Source of the DNA: Gammaproteobacteria bacterium
GTDB lineage: Bacteria > Pseudomonadota > Gammaproteobacteria > Acidiferrobacterales > Sulfurifustaceae
Assembly: GCA_029863005.1 (NCBI GenBank)
Contig: JAOTWF010000004.1
Location: forward strand, 1-64,000
Reading direction: 5' to 3'
Length of the DNA stretch: 64,000 nt
Each line of letters opens with the position of its first letter. The first letter of the stretch is position 1. This document shows positions 59,001-64,000 of the stretch, piece after piece. The notes under the pieces were generated by a model. It saw only the letters and a list, made by a program, of their open reading frames with translations. It made no database searches and had not been told where the DNA came from. The translations under genes and the position numbers were made by a program.

Positions 59001-59993
59001 CTATTCGTGCAAGCCGGTTCGTGCTTTCCCCCAGAACACGCGATAGGAAAAGGCGCTGTAGGCAATGATCAGGGGCACCACCACCAACACGCCTACCAGA
59101 ATTACCTTGAGCGCCGAGGGGTGTGACGCCGCCTGCCAGAGGGTGAGCCGATCAATGACCACGTAGGGGAACAAGCTGTAGGCAATTCCGATAAAGGCGA
59201 GCGTGAAAATCATCACGCTGCCGGCGAAGGGCAGCCATTCCGCACGCGCGGTGCCCCGCGCGAGCCGGCGCAACGAGAGCCAGACGGTGATACCGATCGT
59301 CAGGCACGAACCCGGCAGCAACATGAGCGCCAGCGTGCGAGGAAAATCGAACCACTTCAGACGCACCGTCTCGCTGACCAGCGGCGTGGCCAAACTCACC
59401 ATCGCGACCCCGAGCGCGACCCAGAGCAAGCCCCACTCGGCCCACGCGATGGCTTTCTTCTGCAACGTGCCTTCGGTCTTCAATACCAGCCAGGTTGCGC
59501 CCAACAGCACGTAACCGCCGCACACCCCGGCGCCGACGATCACGGCAAACAGGAAATAACCGAAACCGGATTCGAATCCAGTGATGTATCGCGCGAGCAT
59601 CAGTCCTTGCGCGAACGAGGCGAGGAACGAGCCGAACCAGAACAGCCAGTTCCACAGTTCGCGGTGCCAGCCTTCGGCCTTGACGCGGAACTCAAACGCG
59701 ACGCCGCGGAACATGAGCCCGATCAGCATCGCGACCGCGGGCAAATAGAGCGCACCGAGGATGATTCCGTGCGCGTGCGGGAAAGCAACCAGCAGAATCC
59801 CCACGCCGAGGACAAGCCAGGTTTCATTTGCGTCCCAGAAAGGTCCGATCGAGGCGACCATCACTTCCTGCTCCTCATCGTCTGCAGCGGGCATAAGCAT
59901 TCCTACGCCGAGGTCGTAACCGTCGAGTACGACGTAGGCCAGCGTCGCCAATCCCATCAGCAAGGCGAATATCAGCGGAAGATCGATGTTCAA
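59001..59993 (-). CDS. cydB: Cytochrome bd ubiquinol oxidase subunit II
   Basis: From a TTG at 59993 that overlaps the cydA stop (TTGA), with AGGAG seven bases upstream, the product has 330 residues. It begins MNIDLPLIFALLMGLATLAYVVLDGYDLGVG, the normal CydB N-terminus. GPFWDANETWLVLGVGILLVAFP and GVAFEFR are family blocks. CydB pairs with CydA in the inner membrane. No cydX-like small frame was seen after it. Confidence 0.95.
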   Translation of the reverse strand: MNIDLPLIFALLMGLATLAYVVLDGYDLGVGMLMPAADDEEQEVMVASIGPFWDANETWLVLGVGILLVAFPHAHGIILGALYLPAVAMLIGLMFRGVAFEFRVKAEGWHRELWNWLFWFGSFLASFAQGLMLARYITGFESGFGYFLFAVIVGAGVCGGYVLLGATWLVLKTEGTLQKKAIAWAEWGLLWVALGVAMVSLATPLVSETVRLKWFDFPRTLALMLLPGSCLTIGITVWLSLRRLARGTARAEWLPFAGSVMIFTLAFIGIAYSLFPYVVIDRLTLWQAASHPSALKVILVGVLVVVPLIIAYSAFSYRVFWGKARTGLHE

Positions 59994-61318
59994 GGCAGAA
60001 CTCCTGGCGTGGTCTGTTTGTCGGTTCCCGCGCCGGCCAGATGTGTCAGCACAACGATGTAGGCGATGAGCATGATGCCGTAAGTAATCAGGTAACCCGT
60101 GAGGCTCGCGCCGAGTTGCGCCTCGGAAACCGAACCCGCCGCATCGGTGGTGCGCAGCACACCAGTGACAAGCCAGGGCTGGCGCCCGATCTCGGTGACG
60201 AGCCAGCCCGCCAGTGTGGCGATCCAGCCTGAAAAGGTGGCGCTCGCGAAAATCCATAAAACCCAGCGCGGTGTTGACTCTTTTCGCAGCCGCCACGCAC
60301 CGAACCACGCCAGCAGCCACATCAATATGCCCATGCCGACCATGATACGGAAGGCGAAGAACACTGGAGCCACGGGGGGTGTGTCCGGTGCAAAAAAATC
60401 TATTCCTTTCAACTCGGCGTCCATTTCGTGTTTGAGTATCAGGCTCGCGCCTTTAGGGATTTGCACGGCGTAATCGTTCGATCTGCTCTGAGGATTCGGA
60501 ATGGCAAATAGCACGAGCGCCGCGCCGCGCTCCGTTTTCCAAAGCGCTTCCATCGCGGCGATCTTGGCCGGTTGATGGTTGAGCGTATTTAATCCGTGCA
60601 GATCTCCGGCCAGAATCTGCAACGGTGCCAGCACCGCCGCGACCAGAATGCCTGTGCGCAAGGTCCGCCGCGCTGCCGTATCTTCGGATACCTTGAGCAG
60701 CCGCCAAGCCGACAGGCCGGCGACCAGGAACGCGGCGGTGAGACCGGAGGCCAATAGCATGTGCGTGAAGCGATAGGGAAACGACGGATTAAAAATAACC
60801 GCCCACCAATCGCCGGCGATCAGCTGGCCGTCGGCCATGATGTGTCCCGCCGGGGTTTGCATCCACGAATTCAGCGCCAGAATCCAGAACGCCGATATCG
60901 TCGTTCCGACCGCAACCAGCACCGTGGCGGTTAGGTGGATCCAGCCGGGCACGCGGTTCATGCCGAACAGCATCACGCCGAGAAAGCTGGCCTCCAGGAA
61001 GAAAGCGGTCAATACTTCATAGGCGAGCAGCGGCCCGGCGATATTCCCAACAGAGTTCATGTAACCGGGCCAGTTGGTGCCGAATTGGAACGACATGACG
61101 ATGCCCGATACCACGCCCATCGCGAACGAGAGTGCGAAGACTTTGGTCCACAGTTTGTACGTTGCAAGCCACTCCGCCTCGCCGGAGCGCGCGTATTGCA
61201 CGCGAAACCAGACCAGCATCCACCCGAGGGCGATCGTGATGGTCGGGAATAGAATATGAAAACCGATATTCAGCCCGAATTGAATACGGGCAATGTCAAT
61301 GGCGTCGAGTGCTTCCAT
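59990..61318 (-). CDS. cydA: Cytochrome bd ubiquinol oxidase subunit I
   Basis: CydA carries hemes b558, b595 and d and reduces oxygen to water with quinol. I use the ATG at 61318, preceded by GGGAAGG, giving 442 residues. His21 in NIGFHILFPT, the second histidine in RFTHMLLASG and the methionine in FRIMVGMG are the heme ligands. GRQPWLVTGVLRT closes the Q-loop. The protein is 80 residues shorter than E. coli CydA, fitting the short Q-loop (CioA-like, often cyanide-tolerant) class. Confidence 0.95.
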   Translation of the reverse strand: MEALDAIDIARIQFGLNIGFHILFPTITIALGWMLVWFRVQYARSGEAEWLATYKLWTKVFALSFAMGVVSGIVMSFQFGTNWPGYMNSVGNIAGPLLAYEVLTAFFLEASFLGVMLFGMNRVPGWIHLTATVLVAVGTTISAFWILALNSWMQTPAGHIMADGQLIAGDWWAVIFNPSFPYRFTHMLLASGLTAAFLVAGLSAWRLLKVSEDTAARRTLRTGILVAAVLAPLQILAGDLHGLNTLNHQPAKIAAMEALWKTERGAALVLFAIPNPQSRSNDYAVQIPKGASLILKHEMDAELKGIDFFAPDTPPVAPVFFAFRIMVGMGILMWLLAWFGAWRLRKESTPRWVLWIFASATFSGWIATLAGWLVTEIGRQPWLVTGVLRTTDAAGSVSEAQLGASLTGYLITYGIMLIAYIVVLTHLAGAGTDKQTTPGVLP

Positions 61319-61358
61319 GGCCTTCCCGGTTTTCCTGAGAATGGACATTTTAACCGGT

Positions 61359-61445
61359 TTAATTTGCTGCGAGCGATTCTGGACTCGCCAACGAGGTCAG
61401 ATCCGTGCGCGACAGCAATAACACGCCCTCATCGCCCGTGTCCAA
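61359..61445 (-). other. Short leader frame before cydA
   Basis: A TTG-initiated 28-codon frame, MDTGDEGVLLLSRTDLTSLA, ends 41 bases before cydA. It resembles the frame at the window end (GDESVFLLTAEELQ). There is no clear ribosome site, so coding is uncertain. Confidence 0.2.
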
Positions 61446-61538
61446 GGTTAGCCAGATTCACGGTACCAAGGGAAATTATTGTTGAAATACCACTGGGTTG
61501 AACCCCGGCACCGCCCCCGGGTCATAACGTAGTCCACC

Positions 61539-63425
61539 ATGAAACCAGACGGCACGAAGAACAACGACACAAGCCATCCGGATATCGGGGAATACGCCGT
61601 CATTGGCGATTGCCGCTCGGTGGCGCTGATCTCGCGTGCCGGTTCCATCGACTGGTTGTGCTGGCCGCGGTTCGACAGCCCTTCGTTGTTCGGCGCGTTG
61701 CTGGACCCGAAGAAAGGTGGGCGCTTCGCGGTCCGGCCGACGGGAGCGTTCAGCGCCTCGCGCCGTTATCTCGGCGACACCAACGTCCTCGAGACCACGT
61801 TTCGCACCGCTTCCGGCGTGGCGCGCCTGATCGACCTCATGCCGGTGGCCTCCGAAGCGGAAAAGCGCCAAAGCCTGTGGGCGGATCACCAGATCCTGCG
61901 CATCGTCGAATGCCTCGAGGGCGAGATCGAGATCGAGGTGGTCTGCGACCCGCGTCCGGATTACGCGCGAATAACTCCGCGACTGCAATTTCGCGGGGAA
62001 CTTGGCTTTTATTACGAGCACGTCGGGCGCGCCTTCATCCTGCGCAGCGAATTGCCATTGATGCTGTCCGCCGATCACTCTGAGGCCTGTGCCCGGCATG
62101 TGCTGCGTCAGGGCGACCGCCGTCGCCTGTCGGCGGTGTACAGCGAGGGCCATCCGGCGTTCATCCCGCCCTTGGGGGAAGCAGCGGAATTCCGCTTGCA
62201 CACTTCGTTGCGCTGGTGGGAGGCCTGGGCCGCGCGCTGCACTTATGAGGGGCCGTACCGTGACGCCGTGATGCGCAGCGCGCTATGCCTCAAGCTCATG
62301 GCCTATGCGCCTTCCGGGGCCGTGGTGGCGGCGCCGACCACTTCGCTTCCTGAAAAAGTGGGTGGGGTGCGCAACTGGGATTACCGCTACTGCTGGCTGC
62401 GCGACGCCTCGCTCACTCTGCAGGCGCTTTACGACCTGGGTTACGGTGAGGAGGCCGAGGCATTTATGTCTTGGCTGTTGCACTCTACGGCGATGTCCTG
62501 GCCCGAGCTGCAGATTCTTTACAATGTGTATGGCGAGACGCGACTGCCGGAGCAGGAGCTCGATCACCTGGCAGGCTTCGCCGGTTCGCGGCCGGTGCGC
62601 ATCGGTAACGATGCGCGTTCGCAGCTCCAGCTCGATATCTACGGCGAGGTACTCGATGGCGTGTTTGAGTTTGTTTGCCGCGGCGGGCGTCTCGATCGCG
62701 CCACGGCACGCATGCTTGTGGGTTTCGGGGAAACCGTGTGCCGGCGCTGGCAGGAACCAGACGAAGGCATCTGGGAAATCCGCGGCGGGCGTCTCCACCA
62801 TACCTATTCCAAGGCCATGTGTTGGGTGGCATTGGACCGCCTGCTGAAGCTTCACGAACATGGTCATCTCCGGATCCCGCGGGAGCGATTTGCGCAAACA
62901 CGCGATGCCATCCGTGCGGCCATCGAGCTGCAGGGGTACAGCGAAACAATCCGCAGCTACGTGAGCGTGTTCGACGGCGAAGACGTTGATGCCAGCCTGT
63001 TGCTGCTGGCACGCTACGGCTATGTCGACGCGGCGTCAGAACGCATGAAACACACGTGTACACGCATCAAGGAAAGACTCGGGCATGATGGCTTGTTGTA
63101 CCGCTATCTTGCCGAGAACGACGGGCTCCCGCCCGGCGAAGGCGCTTTCGGCATTTGCAGCTTTTGGGCGGCGGAATGCGATGCCATGGCCGGTGACGTG
63201 GACCGGGCCACGGCGACATTCGAGCAAGTGCTGGCGTACGCCAACGATGTCGGATTGTTCGCGGAAGAGATTGATCCGGTGGACGGCACGCTGCTTGGGA
63301 ATTTCCCGCAGGCTTTCACTCACGTCGGCCTGATTGACGCAGCACTAACGATTTCCCGCGCCCGCTGCGGCGAATGCCGACAGCCGGGAATGGGCCTGGA
63401 AGAAAAGCGGAGTGCCGTCCGGTGA
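61539..63425 (+). CDS. Glycoside hydrolase family 15 protein
   Basis: The 628-residue protein has an N-terminal beta-sandwich (IGDCRSVALISRAGSIDWLCWPRFDSPSLFGALLD) and a C-terminal (alpha/alpha)6 barrel containing KVGGVRNWDYRYCWLRDASLTLQALYDLGY, the GH15 hallmark. EEIDPVDGTLLGNFPQAFTHVGLIDAA supplies the general-base glutamate region. Bacterial cytosolic GH15 enzymes of this kind are trehalases or glucoamylases that release glucose. There is no signal peptide. It stands divergent from cydAB. Confidence 0.93.
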   Translation: MKPDGTKNNDTSHPDIGEYAVIGDCRSVALISRAGSIDWLCWPRFDSPSLFGALLDPKKGGRFAVRPTGAFSASRRYLGDTNVLETTFRTASGVARLIDLMPVASEAEKRQSLWADHQILRIVECLEGEIEIEVVCDPRPDYARITPRLQFRGELGFYYEHVGRAFILRSELPLMLSADHSEACARHVLRQGDRRRLSAVYSEGHPAFIPPLGEAAEFRLHTSLRWWEAWAARCTYEGPYRDAVMRSALCLKLMAYAPSGAVVAAPTTSLPEKVGGVRNWDYRYCWLRDASLTLQALYDLGYGEEAEAFMSWLLHSTAMSWPELQILYNVYGETRLPEQELDHLAGFAGSRPVRIGNDARSQLQLDIYGEVLDGVFEFVCRGGRLDRATARMLVGFGETVCRRWQEPDEGIWEIRGGRLHHTYSKAMCWVALDRLLKLHEHGHLRIPRERFAQTRDAIRAAIELQGYSETIRSYVSVFDGEDVDASLLLLARYGYVDAASERMKHTCTRIKERLGHDGLLYRYLAENDGLPPGEGAFGICSFWAAECDAMAGDVDRATATFEQVLAYANDVGLFAEEIDPVDGTLLGNFPQAFTHVGLIDAALTISRARCGECRQPGMGLEEKRSAVR

Positions 63426-63904
63426 ATTTTCCAAGCATCTTTCTCTGGGGCTTCGTCGCCACGGTATTCCTTACCACGCTGATGGCGGCAGGCCAGGGGC
63501 TGGGTTGGTCGCGCATGAGCCTGCCGTTCATGCTCGGGACCCTGTTCACCGCCGACCGCCACCTTGCCATGGTCATAGGATTTATTTTTCATTTCGTGAA
63601 CGGCTGGCTGTTCGCGTTGTTCTATGCGCTGGTGTTCGAGGACTTGCACCTCACCGGCTGGTGGCTCGGGGCCGGCATCGGTGTCATGCAGGGGCTGACG
63701 GTCTTGATCGCGCTGATGCCGATTTTGCCCGCCGTGCACCCGCGAATGGCCAGCGAATCGCGCGGCCCGGAACCCACGCACGCACTCGAACCGCCGGGCT
63801 TTATGGCGCTGAACTATGGTCGACAAACGCCACTGCTGACCCTGGCGGCACACGCGGTCTATGGCGCCATATTGGGTGGATTCTATCGGCTGGCCGGAGG
63901 TTGA
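63422..63904 (+). CDS. Small polytopic membrane protein coupled to the GH15 gene
   Basis: A GTG at 63422 overlaps the GH15 stop (GTGA) and gives a 160-residue protein starting MNFPSIFLWGFVATVFLTTL. Four hydrophobic helices are visible: residues 5-23, 43-69, 76-98 and 137-157. GFIFHFVNGWLFALFYALVFE and AAHAVYGAILGGFYRL recall membrane proteins of the DUF6789-like type; the family is not certain. Translation coupling suggests a joint role with the hydrolase. No catalytic motif is seen. Confidence 0.75.
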   Translation: MNFPSIFLWGFVATVFLTTLMAAGQGLGWSRMSLPFMLGTLFTADRHLAMVIGFIFHFVNGWLFALFYALVFEDLHLTGWWLGAGIGVMQGLTVLIALMPILPAVHPRMASESRGPEPTHALEPPGFMALNYGRQTPLLTLAAHAVYGAILGGFYRLAGG

Positions 63905-63913
63905 ATCGTTCAA

Positions 63914-64000
63914 TCAACCGGGGCGGATCAAGGCACCCTGGTGGTGTTGCAATTCCTCGGCTGTCAACAGGAACACGCTCTCATCTCCCGATGAGGATGT
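63914..64000 (-). CDS. Partial C-terminal frame running out of the window
   Basis: On the minus strand a frame enters from the window edge and ends at 63914, reading GDESVFLLTAEELQHHQGAL then IRPG and stop. Only 28 residues are visible, so no family can be named. It converges with the preceding membrane-protein gene. It could be a spurious frame. Confidence 0.4.
   Translation of the reverse strand, partial: TSSSGDESVFLLTAEELQHHQGALIRPG

Overview
The window is a GC-rich, densely coded bacterial chromosome segment with few mobile traces. The order mnmG - rsmG - parA - parB - atpIBEFHAGDC - glmU - glmS (4.0-21.7 kb) is the classical origin-proximal block of Gammaproteobacteria. UvrD, PolA with a DUF2782 neighbour and a downstream cytochrome c4, HemL/ThiE, HemH, rubredoxin and a FadE-type acyl-CoA dehydrogenase support that class. 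The mix resembles environmental, respiratory gammaproteobacteria; a genus cannot be named from the sequence alone.

Layout. 0-4 kb: a multi-PAS sensor kinase whose 5' end lies outside the window, with a single-domain response regulator. 4-22 kb: tRNA and rRNA modification, chromosome partition, the complete F1Fo ATP synthase (proton type, Asp60 in subunit c) and amino-sugar synthesis. A duplicated-domain membrane protein, a DUF2914 protein, a Sel1-like protein, a CBS protein and a SlyD-like isomerase are interspersed. 21.9-29.2 kb: a compositionally odd HEPN-like gene, uvrD, a diguanylate cyclase, a metallopeptidase-like gene inserted between two copies of the same junction sequence, a TRAP binding protein and hemG. 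29.3-34.4 kb (minus strand): TRAP permeases, a histone-deacetylase-family enzyme, two small envelope proteins and a LOG-family protein. 34.5-38.9 kb: polA, a strong small-RNA candidate, cytochrome c4, and a 78-residue protein behind an apparent sigma-54 promoter. 38.9-44.1 kb: hemL, thiE, thiD and hemH on the minus strand, interrupted by an AT-richer three-gene islet on the plus strand, then rubredoxin. 44.2-59 kb: fadE, thiolase and a fused hydratase/dehydrogenase, followed by DUF1302, DUF1329, YCF48-like and RND genes and an acyl-CoA synthetase. 59-64 kb: cytochrome bd oxidase (minus strand), a GH15 enzyme, a small membrane protein and an incomplete minus-strand frame.

How the parts fit. 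The 44-59 kb stretch reads as one lipid module: an envelope transport system for a hydrophobic compound, CoA activation, and a full beta-oxidation set. Heme supply (hemG, hemL, hemH) sits with heme consumers (cytochrome c4, cytochrome bd). The most unusual non-coding finds are the polA-linked RNA with four hairpins and a C-rich loop, the sigma-54/IHF promoter before a tiny gene, and the repeat-bounded insertion at 25.9-27.5 kb. No tRNA, rRNA, CRISPR array, integrase or complete insertion sequence was seen.
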